This document shows positions 20,780 through 30,255 of a stretch of DNA of 64,000 nucleotides, one piece after another. Below the pieces are notes generated by a model that worked only from the letters and a program-made list of their open reading frames with translations, ran no database searches and was not told the DNA's origin. The first letter of the stretch is position 1. Each line of letters opens with the position of its first letter. Position numbers and translations under genes: made by a program. Source of the stretch: Thioalkalivibrio paradoxus ARh 1 (GTDB taxonomy: Bacteria > Pseudomonadota > Gammaproteobacteria > Ectothiorhodospirales > Ectothiorhodospiraceae). The stretch covers positions 2,640,501 to 2,704,500 of the forward strand of contig NZ_CP007029.1 in NCBI RefSeq assembly GCF_000227685.2, given 5' to 3'.

Positions 20780-23700
20780 TCACTCCGACTCCGGCGACGG
20801 CGGAAAGCGCCGATCGAATGCCTGCACCGGCAACGGCTCAGAGAACAGAAACCCTTGCATCCATCGGCAGCCGTGCGCAATCAGAAACTCGCGCTGCCCC
20901 TGCGTCTCCACACCCTCCGCAATCACCTGCATGCCCAGATCGCGCGCCACCGAGATCGCCGCCAGCGCGATCGCCACGTCGTCCGGATCATCCGGCAGAT
21001 CCCGGACGAAGGAACGATCGAGCTTGAGCCGGTCCAGCGGCAACCGCTTGAGGTAGGCAAGGCTGGAGTAGCCCGTACCGAAGTCGTCCAGTGCCAGCGT
21101 CAACCCCATCCCCGTCAGGTCCTGCAGTCGTTGCGTCAGTGACGGCGAATGGTCCATCAACGCACTTTCGGTAATCTCGAGCACAATCCTGCGTGGATCG
21201 GCACCGGTCTCGGCAATGACCTGTGCGACCCGGTCCGTGAAATCGGGTCGAGCAAACTGCAGCGCCGAGATATTGACCGCCACCGAAAGCTGCTGCCGGC
21301 CCCGTTCACGCCAGTGCGCCTGCTGCGCAAACGCGCTGCGCATGACCCAATCGCCGATCGGGATGATGAGCCCCGACTCCTCTGCGACCGGAATGAATTC
21401 GCCCGGAAGCATCGGTCCGCGTTCCGGATGCTGCCAGCGCAGCAGCGCTTCCACGCCTACCAGCGCCCGGGTTTCGGCGTCGACCTGCGGCTGGTAGTGC
21501 AGTGTGAACTCGTCGCGGTCGAGCGCACGCCGCAACCCGCTCTCCAGCTGCAACCGTCTCAGCACCCGTACATTCATTTCATGAACGAAGAACTGGAAGG
21601 TGTTGCGGCCCGCGTCCTTGGCACTGTACATCGCGGTATCGGCGTGCTGCAGCAAGGTATCCACGTCCGTGCCATCGGCCGGGTAGACCGCAATGCCGAT
21701 GCTGGCCGACAGTGTCAGTTCGTGGCCGTCGACGACCATCGGGCGCGCCAGCACGTCCAGCATCTTGCGTGCCACTGTACCGGCGTCGTCGGATCGCGGC
21801 AGGCGTGGCAACAAGGCCACGAACTCGTCGCCACCGAGCCGTGCCAGCAAATCCTCTTCGCGCATGCACGACTGGAGACGACGCCCGACCACCGCCAGCA
21901 GCCCGTCGCCGACACGATGGCCCAGCGAATCGTTCACTGTCTTGAACTGGTCGAGGTCCAGGAAAAGCACTGCCATGCAGTCACCATGACGTTGCGCAAC
22001 CTGCAGCGCCGAACGCGCGCGCATTCGCCACAGGTTCCGGTTCGGCAAGCCGGTCATCGAGTCATAATGCGCGAGCCGCTGAATGTCCTGCTCGGCGCGT
22101 CGCGCTGCCGTCACATCCTGCGCGGTCCCCAGTAGCCGCTGCAGGCGCCCGTCCTTCCACTCACTCTCGACGACGACATGCACCACCGAAGCCGCACCCG
22201 GATGCCGCAGCACGCAATCCAGTTCGATGGCGCCGGCCGTCGTTTGCAGACGCTTGATCGCGGTCTCCAGGCGTCTGGCGTCACTGGCCTCGAATGCTGC
22301 CAGCAAGTGTCGCGGTTCGAATCGCTCCGCGTCCGGCAACGGGAGCAATGCACGTAAGCCGTCCGAGCACCGGAGCAACCCATCCTCCGCCTCCTGCACC
22401 CAGCTGCCGAGGTGCGCGATCCGCTGTGCCCGTGCCAATGCATCCTGTTGCTCCCGAAGGTGTCGGGTGGTTCTGGCCAGTTCGGCGGTGCGTTGCTCCA
22501 CCAGCGTCCCGATCCTCCGCGTCTGGCCGGAAGTGATCAGCAGAAAGGCGCCGAGCAGGCCCGTGGATACCAGGCCGATGGTCAAGGTCGCATAGGCAAC
22601 CCAGGTGCGCCGTTCGCGCAGGAACGCATCGTCCGCCACCACGCGGAGTTCCCACTGCCGCCCAGCGAACGGGACCGGGAATCTCAGTGACAGCGGAGCG
22701 CTCTCCAGCGCTTCCGTGGCGCAGGCCGCCGCCCCGGTGAGGAGCTCGTTACCGGGTGCTGCATCACGATCCAGCAGGCAGGCACGCAGATCCTGCGCGA
22801 GCGAATCGCCGATCACCGCATCCATCAGATCATCCATGCGAAAAGCTCCGCTGACCAGGCCGGGTGGATCACCGTCGATGCCGGAAACCGCGTGGTAGAC
22901 CACTACACCCCGCTGGGCCTGGCGCTCCTGTGTCAACTCGAACGGCGCACTCACGGCCGGGCGGCCATCTGCCAGCGTGGCATCGATGGCTTCGCGGGCA
23001 GGCGAAAACGACGCCGGATTCAACCCGAGCACGTCACGATTCCCTTCGAGCGGCTCGACGTGCAGGATCGGAAAGTACGTTTCCGCCTCCGCTGCAGGCG
23101 TGACACGTACATCGGTTTCCGCCACCCGGTCCAGAATGCGGTATCCCGGGATGGATTGCGACGCGGCCCGTTCGAGGTCGGCCCGCTCGTCCGCGCGCAC
23201 ACGCGGGTTCCAGGTGAAATTCTGGGTACCGGGTTGACGGTCGAGCAACGGGCGCACGAAACGCCGGAAGTCTGCGGCAGTGTGTGCCGGATCGTGACTG
23301 ACCAGGCGCTCGATCGCGACGATCATGTCGATCTGGGCGTCGAGCCGCTTCGCCGTCAGCGTCGCAACCCCCTCGGCCTCGCGTGCGAACTGTTGCTCGA
23401 TACGGTGCTGCTCGGCATCCCGGATGCCCTGGAACGCGAGCATCGTGAGCCCCAGGGTGATCAGCAGCGGCAGTGCCACCGTGAACAGCCGGGGCCGCCA
23501 CACCGACCGCGGTCGCCCGAAAAGCACGAACATCAGCGGGGCGGCCACGATCACGCCCAGGCTGTCCCCGAGCCACCAGTTCCACCAACTGAAGAACGCA
23601 TCCGGCAGGCTTATCACGCCGCCCAGCATCAACGCGGGCACCGCCACCGACGCATTGACCAGGGTGCTGACGGGCGCCACCACAAGCAGAAACAGTATGA

Positions 23701-24043
23701 TGCTGCGACCGGTGTCGAGCGGATTCGGGAAACCGATCAGGCGTTGGGCCAGCCAGTAACCGAGCAGTGCCTGGACCGTCGCACCCACCGGAGCGGCCAA
23801 CAGGATCGGCAGGCTGCTCACGCCCGCATCGTCGCTGGCCAGCAGCTGCACCATTGCGGCCCCTGCAGCCACACCCGGCCATACCCCGGTACCAAAGATC
23901 AGCAGCGCCGACAGTGCGATTCCGGCGGGCGGGAACACTTGCGACACCGAATAGGGCGGCACTGCGACCTGGAGTGCGACCCAGCCCGCAATCGCATACG
24001 CCGCGGCCAGGGCGATCGAGCCAGGGAGAGAGACGCGCATCAT
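20780..24043 (-). CDS. MASE1-CHASE-PAS-GGDEF-EAL cyclic-di-GMP protein
   Basis: A 1087-residue inner-membrane signalling protein. Residues 1-205 hold about eight helices of MASE1 type (VSQVFPPAGIALSALLIFG). Residues 230-470 resemble a periplasmic CHASE sensor, closed by a helix near 485-505. After a coiled coil there is a PAS domain (LGSWVQEAEDGLL), then GGDEF with an intact LARLGGDEFVALLP and EAL with VEALLRWQHPERGP, DDFGTGYSSLAYLK and LDRSF. Both catalytic motifs are present, so cyclase and phosphodiesterase activities are both possible. Two adjacent ATGs open the frame. Ligand unknown. Confidence 0.93.
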   Translation of the reverse strand: MMRVSLPGSIALAAAYAIAGWVALQVAVPPYSVSQVFPPAGIALSALLIFGTGVWPGVAAGAAMVQLLASDDAGVSSLPILLAAPVGATVQALLGYWLAQRLIGFPNPLDTGRSIILFLLVVAPVSTLVNASVAVPALMLGGVISLPDAFFSWWNWWLGDSLGVIVAAPLMFVLFGRPRSVWRPRLFTVALPLLITLGLTMLAFQGIRDAEQHRIEQQFAREAEGVATLTAKRLDAQIDMIVAIERLVSHDPAHTAADFRRFVRPLLDRQPGTQNFTWNPRVRADERADLERAASQSIPGYRILDRVAETDVRVTPAAEAETYFPILHVEPLEGNRDVLGLNPASFSPAREAIDATLADGRPAVSAPFELTQERQAQRGVVVYHAVSGIDGDPPGLVSGAFRMDDLMDAVIGDSLAQDLRACLLDRDAAPGNELLTGAAACATEALESAPLSLRFPVPFAGRQWELRVVADDAFLRERRTWVAYATLTIGLVSTGLLGAFLLITSGQTRRIGTLVEQRTAELARTTRHLREQQDALARAQRIAHLGSWVQEAEDGLLRCSDGLRALLPLPDAERFEPRHLLAAFEASDARRLETAIKRLQTTAGAIELDCVLRHPGAASVVHVVVESEWKDGRLQRLLGTAQDVTAARRAEQDIQRLAHYDSMTGLPNRNLWRMRARSALQVAQRHGDCMAVLFLDLDQFKTVNDSLGHRVGDGLLAVVGRRLQSCMREEDLLARLGGDEFVALLPRLPRSDDAGTVARKMLDVLARPMVVDGHELTLSASIGIAVYPADGTDVDTLLQHADTAMYSAKDAGRNTFQFFVHEMNVRVLRRLQLESGLRRALDRDEFTLHYQPQVDAETRALVGVEALLRWQHPERGPMLPGEFIPVAEESGLIIPIGDWVMRSAFAQQAHWRERGRQQLSVAVNISALQFARPDFTDRVAQVIAETGADPRRIVLEITESALMDHSPSLTQRLQDLTGMGLTLALDDFGTGYSSLAYLKRLPLDRLKLDRSFVRDLPDDPDDVAIALAAISVARDLGMQVIAEGVETQGQREFLIAHGCRWMQGFLFSEPLPVQAFDRRFPPSPESE

Positions 24044-24158
24044 CGGATTATCGCCGCACTGGCGGCGCCAGTGTACCCTGCTGGCCAGCGACCGTGGCCT
24101 GATCCGGGTCCTCGAGATGCAGGGTATCGGCTCCCCGGAGTGCGGACCCTACCGTGGT

Positions 24159-24497
24159 TCACCCGCCCACTGCCCGGCCGCCTCCGGGCCCACCGCCGGT
24201 CGGAGGCACCCACACGTTGCGTAGCGGCTGGTGGGCGCGTGCCGGCAGATCCCGGGAAAAGCGCAGCTCGATTCCGCCGGCGGTCCGCACGCCGAGGATC
24301 CTTCCCCGATCCAGCCGGTACAGCCGAGCGACATCGCTACAGCCGCGCACGAACGCCGACGGTGGATCCCCGCGCAACACCCGCGCCCGCCCGCCCTGCA
24401 GGTCGATCACGAAGCGCACCCGCACGTGCATCAGAAACACGGTGAGCACGGCCGCCATCGCCAGCAGCAGCCCGGCCAGCGTAAGCCCCGCGGTCAT
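24159..24497 (-). CDS. DUF3634-like membrane-anchored small protein
   Basis: A 112-residue protein: one N-terminal membrane helix (LTLAGLLLAMAAVLTVFLMH) followed by a basic cytoplasmic domain (VRVRFVIDLQGGRARVLRG, then LDRGRILGVRTAGGIELRFS and LPARAHQPLRNVW). This arrangement and the final QxLRNVW motif match DUF3634, of unknown function. The ATG at 24497 with AGGTGG about 9 nt upstream is preferred to a GTG at 24518. A Gly/Pro tail ends the protein. It lies 49 nt after the AraC-type gene in coordinate terms, both minus strand, and may be transcribed separately. Confidence 0.65.
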   Translation of the reverse strand: MTAGLTLAGLLLAMAAVLTVFLMHVRVRFVIDLQGGRARVLRGDPPSAFVRGCSDVARLYRLDRGRILGVRTAGGIELRFSRDLPARAHQPLRNVWVPPTGGGPGGGRAVGG

Positions 24498-24546
24498 GGC
24501 GCGGACCACCTGCTGCACCGGAACACCCGGGAGCCCATCCGCCCCA

Positions 24547-25614
24547 TCAATCGCCCTGCTCGATTGCTGCCGGCTGCGCGCTGCGCAGCACCTCGCGCAG
24601 CCTGCCGAACTTGCGCCGGTACTGGGAAGGGGTCAACCTTACCGAGCGCTTGAACAAGCGGATGAAGAAACTCGCGTCCTCGTATCCGAGGTCCTGGGCG
24701 ATCGCCTCCACCGGATCCTGCGTTGCCTCGAGCATCTGCTTCGCCTCCTCGATGCGGATGGTGTGCACATACTGGATCGGCGTCATCCCCGTCGCCTTCT
24801 GGAAGCGCCGCACCAGCGAACGTTCGGACAGCCCGGCGATGCGGGCCATCGCCGCGACCGGAGCCGGCGCATGGTAATGCGTCGCCGCCCAGACCTGACA
24901 CTTGGCGACCAGGGCGTCTTCGGTCTGCCGGCTCGCCGAGAGCCGTGCGAACGGCTGCTGGCCGACATGGTGCCAGTCGATCAGGTAGATCCGTGCCAGC
25001 TGCATCGCCGCATCGACGCCGGCGACCCGGGCGACCAGGAACAGGCCGAGATCGAGCCAGGACGATCCACCGCCCGCCATGATCAGGCGCTGCCCCTCGC
25101 CCGCCGCCACCAGCGAACGCTGGCGCTGTACCCGCACTGCCGGGAAGCGCGCGGCCAGGGCATCGCAATACGCCCAGTGGGTGGTCGCGTCCTCACCGTC
25201 CAGCAAACCCGCTTCGGCCAGCAACAGCGCGCCGGAACATGCGGCGGCGACAATCGAGCCCTGGCGGTAACACGCCCTGAGCCAGTCGATTTCCCGGTCG
25301 AACCGCCCGGCGAGCGAATCCATCGGCGCGACGAGAATCTCCGGGATGCAGACGAGATCCGGAACCGGCATGTCCTCCAGCACCGCATCCGGAACCACGG
25401 TCACCCCGTTCGCGATGCGCAACGGCCCCTCGCGCACTGCCGCGATCCGGGGGACGACCAGCGCCGGGCCGGGTGCCCCGCCGACGATCATCCCCCAGTC
25501 CCGCCCTGCCGAGTGGAACAGGTCGTTCAGGCCGTACATCACCGACGCCGTCGCCTCGGGGAACGCGAGAATCGCCGCGGTGACGGGACCGGGTGGCTGG
25601 CGCACGCAAGTCAT
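24547..25614 (-). CDS. DJ-1/PfpI-AraC transcription regulator (GlxA/FtrA type)
   Basis: A 355-residue regulator: residues 10-200 form a DJ-1/PfpI glutaminase-like sensor (VAAACSGALLLAEAGLLDG carries the nucleophile-elbow Cys), residues 225-330 the AraC double helix-turn-helix (MARIAGLSERSLVRRFQKA and IAQDLGYEDASFFIRLFKR). The ATG at 25614 gives the usual family length; the frame stays open far upstream only as a shadow of the divergent gene. It is divergent from the TTC38-like gene (210 bp apart) and likely controls it; the effector is unknown. Confidence 0.9.
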   Translation of the reverse strand: MTCVRQPPGPVTAAILAFPEATASVMYGLNDLFHSAGRDWGMIVGGAPGPALVVPRIAAVREGPLRIANGVTVVPDAVLEDMPVPDLVCIPEILVAPMDSLAGRFDREIDWLRACYRQGSIVAAACSGALLLAEAGLLDGEDATTHWAYCDALAARFPAVRVQRQRSLVAAGEGQRLIMAGGGSSWLDLGLFLVARVAGVDAAMQLARIYLIDWHHVGQQPFARLSASRQTEDALVAKCQVWAATHYHAPAPVAAMARIAGLSERSLVRRFQKATGMTPIQYVHTIRIEEAKQMLEATQDPVEAIAQDLGYEDASFFIRLFKRSVRLTPSQYRRKFGRLREVLRSAQPAAIEQGD

Positions 25615-25824
25615 GGCGGAAACGTCCTGCTCCTGTCCGAATTGGCCACAGGGATTCACCCCTGCTCCCGCTACGATGGTTTCCAAGGCCATTCCCGATC
25701 GTGTGGGGACACCGGCGGACTCGCGGACCTCGCGGGCAACGACAGTGGGCCGCAACCAGCCCCTCGCACCGCAGTTTCCACACCATCGCCGCTGCCGGCC
25801 AGGTGCCGGCCTGGAGAAACCACC

Positions 25825-27153
25825 ATGAAACAGACTGACCTGCTTGGCAACCCTGTCACTGGAAGCACCGACGCAGCACTGCGGCATTACACGCAAGCAC
25901 TGCACGAGCTGCATTGCTGGCGCGGCGACCCGGTCGCGACCATCGAGGCGGCGATCGCGGAGGCCCCGGAGTTCGCAATGGCGCAGCTGCTGCACGCCTG
26001 GCTGCACCTGCTCAGCACCGAGCCCGACGGCGTCGCGGTGGCGCGCGCCGACCTCGAACGCGTGCAACGATTGCCGCTGAACCACCGCGAGCGCGGCCAT
26101 GCCGAGGCGGTCGCCGCGTTCGCGTCTGGCCACTGGCAGCGGGCCGGACGCATCCTGGAAGACGTGTCGATCGACTACCCACGCGACGCGCTGGCGCTGC
26201 AGGTGGGTCACCTCGGCGACTATCTGCGCGGCGACTCGCGCATGCTCCGGGACCGTATCGCCCGGGTATTCGGACAGTGGGGCAACGGCGACCCGGGCTA
26301 CCATGCGCTGCTGGCCATGTTCGCGTTCGGCTGCGAGGAAAACGGCGACTACCGGCGCGCCGAGGACTTCGGCCGCCGCGCGCTGGACCTGGAGCCGGAG
26401 GATGCCTGGGCGCACCACGCGGTGGCCCACACGTTCGAGATGGAGGGCCGTGCCCGCGAAGGCATCGAGTGGATGCGCGAACGCGAACACTTCTGGGCTG
26501 ACGACAACTTCCTCGCCGTCCACAACTGGTGGCATCTGGCGCTGTTCCATCTCGACCTGAACGACGTCGACACGGCATTGGCGCTGTTCGACGGCCCGAT
26601 CCACGGCACGCATTCCAAAATCACGGTCGACCTGATCGATGCCTCGGCGCTGCTCTGGCGACTGCAGCTACGCGATGTGGACGTGCGCAGCCGTTGGCAA
26701 TCGCTGGCCGCAGCCTGGCGCGAGGTCGCGCACCCGGGGCTGTACGCGTTCAACGACTTTCACGCGATGATGGCGTGGGTCGGCAGCAGCGACGGCGAGC
26801 GAGCCGCGCGTTGGACTGCGGCCCAATCGGCGCAGGATCGCGACCCGGCGGGCGACCAAGCAAGCGATAACGCAGCGATCGCGGCATCGCTGGGCAAGCC
26901 GCTGCTCGAAGCGCTCGCGGCGTTCGGCCGCGGCGAACACGCGGCCGCGGCGGGATCGCTGCGCGACCTGCGGCCGACTGTCTATCGCCTCGGTGGCAGC
27001 CACGCCCAGCGCGACGTGATCGCCCTGACGCTGGTCGAGGCGGCCCGACGCAGCGGTCACCTGCCGCTGGCCCAGGCACTGGCCGCGGAACGCGTTCAGG
27101 TGAAGCCCGGGAGCGCGTACAACCGCGCGCTGGAGCCGCGTACCGCAGCCTGA
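25825..27153 (+). CDS. TTC38-like tetratricopeptide repeat protein
   Basis: A 442-residue, mostly alpha-helical protein resembling the tetratricopeptide-repeat 38 family. Recognisable parts are ALRHYTQALHELHCWRGDP, FAMAQLLHAWLHLL, the LNHRERGHAEAVAAFASGHW segment and AHHAVAHTFEMEGRAREG, then HNWWHLALFHLDL. The ATG at 25825 has GGAG 8 nt upstream. There is no signal peptide. Biochemical role of this family in bacteria is unknown. The divergent DJ-1/AraC regulator is its probable controller. Downstream, yaeQ is convergent. Confidence 0.8.
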   Translation: MKQTDLLGNPVTGSTDAALRHYTQALHELHCWRGDPVATIEAAIAEAPEFAMAQLLHAWLHLLSTEPDGVAVARADLERVQRLPLNHRERGHAEAVAAFASGHWQRAGRILEDVSIDYPRDALALQVGHLGDYLRGDSRMLRDRIARVFGQWGNGDPGYHALLAMFAFGCEENGDYRRAEDFGRRALDLEPEDAWAHHAVAHTFEMEGRAREGIEWMREREHFWADDNFLAVHNWWHLALFHLDLNDVDTALALFDGPIHGTHSKITVDLIDASALLWRLQLRDVDVRSRWQSLAAAWREVAHPGLYAFNDFHAMMAWVGSSDGERAARWTAAQSAQDRDPAGDQASDNAAIAASLGKPLLEALAAFGRGEHAAAAGSLRDLRPTVYRLGGSHAQRDVIALTLVEAARRSGHLPLAQALAAERVQVKPGSAYNRALEPRTAA

Positions 27154-27190
27154 AGCGAACGACGGCGGCCAACGCGCGGCCGCCCCCGCA

Positions 27191-27736
27191 TTACGCCTGC
27201 ATCGTACGCAGCGGCTCGGGATGCAGCTCGATGGTGGTGCCGGCACAGGTGAACCAGACCAGGCTGTCCTGGATCGTGCACTGCACCTCCATGTTGCGCT
27301 CGGCCAGCGCGGCCAGCGCCGCGCTGGCCTCCGGCGCGAGGCTCAGTACGCTCAGGTTTGGCTGCCCCGACAGGGCCTCATGGTGCTGTCGCCACCAGGT
27401 GGGCACGGTCCGTCCATAGGCCAGCACCGTGACCCGCCGCGCCTTTCCGCAGGCCTTGCGGATATCGCGCGGGTCCGGTGTTCCGACATCGATCCAGTGC
27501 TCGATCAGGCCGGTAGGGTCCGGGTCGAACAGGTCGGCTTCGTCCTCGGTGGACAGTCCCCGGCCAAAGCGCAGGCGATCGCTGGCGTACAGGCAGAAGG
27601 CCAGCAGCCGCATCATCAGTCGCTCGTCGGTCTCGGACGGATGGCGTGCCAATGTCAGTGCGTGGCTGCCGTAATGCGACCGGTCCATATCGGCGATCTG
27701 GAGATCCGCCTTGAAGATCGTCGCTTTCAGGGCCAT
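27191..27736 (-). CDS. yaeQ: YaeQ family protein
   Basis: A 181-residue protein of the YaeQ family (PD-(D/E)XK nuclease-like fold, function unknown). Family hallmarks: MALKATIFKADLQIADMDR, HPSETDERLMMRLLAFCLYA, LIEHWIDVGTPDPRDIRKA and LSVLSLAPEAS. Length matches E. coli YaeQ. It is convergent with the TPR gene. The 375 bp upstream hold no recognised gene. Confidence 0.92.
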   Translation of the reverse strand: MALKATIFKADLQIADMDRSHYGSHALTLARHPSETDERLMMRLLAFCLYASDRLRFGRGLSTEDEADLFDPDPTGLIEHWIDVGTPDPRDIRKACGKARRVTVLAYGRTVPTWWRQHHEALSGQPNLSVLSLAPEASAALAALAERNMEVQCTIQDSLVWFTCAGTTIELHPEPLRTMQA

Positions 27737-28111
27737 GGGTGCGGGCCGCGGGCTGGATCCATGGAGACGTGGGTGTCGATCCGGAATGAAGGCCCGAAGT
27801 GTAACCTGAACGAGCAGTCACCGAGGAACACGGACATCACGGAAAACGAAAGGATCGTGGGCCCCGAGGATTGCATCTCATCCATGAAAAATTCTGGCTC
27901 GGTCCATATCGGCACCAAGAACACGCGATCGGACACAGATCGGTGCCACGCCGCCCTCATCAGGCCGGGAGAGCGCAGCGTCCTGCGGCACTCGTCGTTG
28001 ATGCTGCCCCGGTGCTCGCGCCAACCCCAACGCTGGCGGACGAAGCCGGACGCCGTCATCCGCTCTTCGCCTGGTGACGGTCGCGGATGCCCGCGCCGGA
28101 GCCGGATCCAC
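27737..28111. other. Intergenic region without recognised gene
   Basis: 375 bp between yaeQ and the gene ending at 28112, both minus strand. The middle (about 27790-27940) is noticeably poorer in GC than the flanks and probably carries the yaeQ promoter, but no clear -35/-10 pair was found. A minus-strand frame of 110 codons (28059-27727) overlaps the start of yaeQ and has no family resemblance. Confidence 0.35.
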
Positions 28112-28984
28112 CTACGGGTTGGCCCGGCGCATGCGCGCCTCGACCCGCGCGGCCGTCAGCAGCCGATGGTCGACCACTTCGGGATACAGTGCGTGGAACC
28201 GCTCGACCTCGAACACGTGCTCACGGGCAGCCCGTTCCAGACGTTGGCGCACGGGACGCGGCAGGCTACGACACATCAACAGCCGTGGCGCGAGCCTGCG
28301 GACGTAGAGATCGCAAAGCACTCGTTGCTGCTCGTCCTGCCAGTCTTCCCGGATCAGACAGGGTGGGAAATCGCCCCCAGCCGGATCCCGGCGCTCGAAC
28401 CAGGCAGCCCGCGGCCTTGCACCCGCCCGCTCGGCGACCATTCTTTCCAGGCGATAGTTCACGGGAGGCACATAGAATGCCTGCGGGGGTTCCGGGGGCC
28501 GTACCTTCAGTTCCGAGGCGGGCATCGCCTGCCATTCAGGCTGCGCAGGTGGCAACGCCGGTTCCTGCTCGTCGACGCGGGTGTACAGCAACGCGAGCGG
28601 CGTCTCGTCCCGGGCATCCAAAAGCCAGCACTCGAACCGGTCTGCCGCGTCAAAGGGCAGGCGCGCGGCGGTCACCGCCTCGAAGAGACGCTTGCTGGCG
28701 GACCGGACTTCCTCGACATCCAGAGCTGGGTGCACGGGATGGCTCTCCAGCCGGTGCTGCCTGACGGTGCCGACCGCGGCGTAGTTATAACCGACGATGC
28801 GAGTGTAGGTTGCCGCCGGATCGGCCCTTGGCCTGCCCGACTGCGCCCGCGGGCTTGCCGGCAGCATGTACTGAATCGACCAGTAGTCGCCGTCCATGCT
28901 CAGCGCCCGCGCCCTGCCCATCTCGGCGATCTGGACCACGCCCACGAACGGCAGCAACAGCCGCCTGGAATACAGCTTGATCAC
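28112..28984 (-). CDS. Conserved-looking protein of unknown function
   Basis: A 290-residue protein read from a GTG at 28984, chosen because GGGAGGG sits 6 nt upstream and the sequence becomes protein-like exactly there (VIKLYSRRLLLPFVGVVQI). No signal peptide or membrane helix. It is rich in Arg, Pro and aromatic residues, with FECWLLDARDETPLALLYT near residue 140 and a basic helical C-terminal third (RLERAAREHVFEVERFH). I recognise no family. The frame extends further upstream without a stop, but without a ribosome site. It is followed at a distance by yaeQ. Confidence 0.65.
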   Translation of the reverse strand: MIKLYSRRLLLPFVGVVQIAEMGRARALSMDGDYWSIQYMLPASPRAQSGRPRADPAATYTRIVGYNYAAVGTVRQHRLESHPVHPALDVEEVRSASKRLFEAVTAARLPFDAADRFECWLLDARDETPLALLYTRVDEQEPALPPAQPEWQAMPASELKVRPPEPPQAFYVPPVNYRLERMVAERAGARPRAAWFERRDPAGGDFPPCLIREDWQDEQQRVLCDLYVRRLAPRLLMCRSLPRPVRQRLERAAREHVFEVERFHALYPEVVDHRLLTAARVEARMRRANP

Positions 28985-29283
28985 GTTGAACCCTCCCGCT
29001 GAGCCGACTCCCGGACGAGGACCCGGCCGGGATCCTGCACAGGCATCCAATGCCAAGGGGCCCCGGCTGATCGAGCTCGGTGATTCCGAGCCGCACCGGG
29101 CGATACCCTGCGGCCCAGCCCTCGAATCGTGCTCGGACATCAAAGTGCATGTTCGTTCGACTCCGTCTCCGTGCGCGGTTTCCGATTTTCGCGCCGCGGC
29201 GAGTTCCAACCCTCGGGGACCGGGCCACTGCAACAGGCTGACAAGCTCGGAACGGCATCGGGAACTCGCCTGCCATCAGCCGC

Positions 29284-30162
29284 TCAGCTTCGCACCGCGT
29301 CGAGGAAGCCAGCCACGTGGGGCAAAGACGCGTCTGCGGCCCGCACCGCCGCATACAGGGTTCCGGCCAGGCCCGCGGCCCCCAGCGCTGCGGTCTGCAC
29401 CCGGCCATCGGCCACGGCATGGGCGCAGGCCCAGTCCGGCAACGCCACGACCCCCTGGCCCAGAGCCGCGAGTTCGATCAGCATGGTGGTGCTTTCGACA
29501 ACCCGAACCCGTCGAGGCTCGACGCCGGCCGGCCACAGAAAACCCACGAAGACGTCCAGCCGAGCCCGCGAAACCGGGTAGGTGAGCAGAGTCTCGCCTG
29601 CCAGGTCCGCGGGCGACACGTGGCGACGCGCGGCCAGTGGATGCCCGGGCGTCATCGCGAGCCTCGTTTCGTAGGCAAACAGCGGCATCCACGTCAGCCC
29701 CGGCAGATCGCGCCGGTCGGGGCTCAGCACCACGTCCAGGCTTCCTTCCAGGAGTCGTGGCAGCGGGTCCAGGCTGGCGGACAGCACTACGTCGAGTTCG
29801 ACGCCGGGGAAGCGGTCCCGGTAGACACGCAGGCGCGGCAGGAGCCATTCCAGGCAACTGTGACACTCGCCCGCGATATACAGGCGCCCGCGCTCCCCGC
29901 GCACCAGTTCCGAAAGTCCGGCAAGCGTCTCGTCCACCTGCGGAATCACGCGATCCGCCAGGGACAAAAGCGCACGGCCCGCCTGCGTCGGCCGCAGCGG
30001 CCGGGTGGAACGGTCCACCAGCACCACGCCCAGCCGGTCCTCCAGCTCCTTCAGCTGATGCGACAGCGCCGACTGGGTCAGGTGCAACCTGCCGGCAGCC
30101 GCAGTCAGACTGCCGGCGTCGGACAGGGCCGACAGCGTCCTCAGATGGCGCAACTCGATCAT
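29284..30162 (-). CDS. metR: LysR-type regulator of methionine synthesis, MetR
   Basis: A 292-residue LysR regulator with the HTH at residues 1-60 (IELRHLRTLSALSDAGSL, then LHLTQSALSHQLKELEDRLG). AGECHSCLEWLLPRLRVYRD is the MetR-type start of the effector domain, which binds homocysteine in known MetR proteins. It is divergent from metE, 93 bp apart, the classical arrangement. An imperfect MetR box lies in the gap. Confidence 0.92.
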   Translation of the reverse strand: MIELRHLRTLSALSDAGSLTAAAGRLHLTQSALSHQLKELEDRLGVVLVDRSTRPLRPTQAGRALLSLADRVIPQVDETLAGLSELVRGERGRLYIAGECHSCLEWLLPRLRVYRDRFPGVELDVVLSASLDPLPRLLEGSLDVVLSPDRRDLPGLTWMPLFAYETRLAMTPGHPLAARRHVSPADLAGETLLTYPVSRARLDVFVGFLWPAGVEPRRVRVVESTTMLIELAALGQGVVALPDWACAHAVADGRVQTAALGAAGLAGTLYAAVRAADASLPHVAGFLDAVRS

Positions 30163-30182
30163 TCAAATTCCTCATAGTACCG

Positions 30183-30195
30183 TGAAAATGTTTCG
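30183..30195 (+). promoter_or_regulatory. Imperfect MetR box between metR and metE
   Basis: TGAA-N5-TTCG on the plus strand matches the TGAA-N5-TTCA consensus for MetR at 7 of 8 fixed positions. It sits in the 93-bp divergent gap, 61 bp before the metE ATG, a position suited to activation of metE and autorepression of metR. Confidence 0.5.
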
Positions 30196-30255
30196 CTTGT
30201 TCTCATCATATCAACCCGGGACACTGCGGGCTTCACGTCACGAGAGGCAACGACC

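Noticed and set aside
20780-24043. Degenerate (inactive) GGDEF or EAL domain
   Set aside because: Both GGDEF and EAL signature residues and the DDFGTGYSS motif are intact on reading.
27727-28059. 110-codon minus-strand ORF upstream of yaeQ
   Set aside because: Overlaps the yaeQ start in another frame, has no ribosome site and no recognisable motif.
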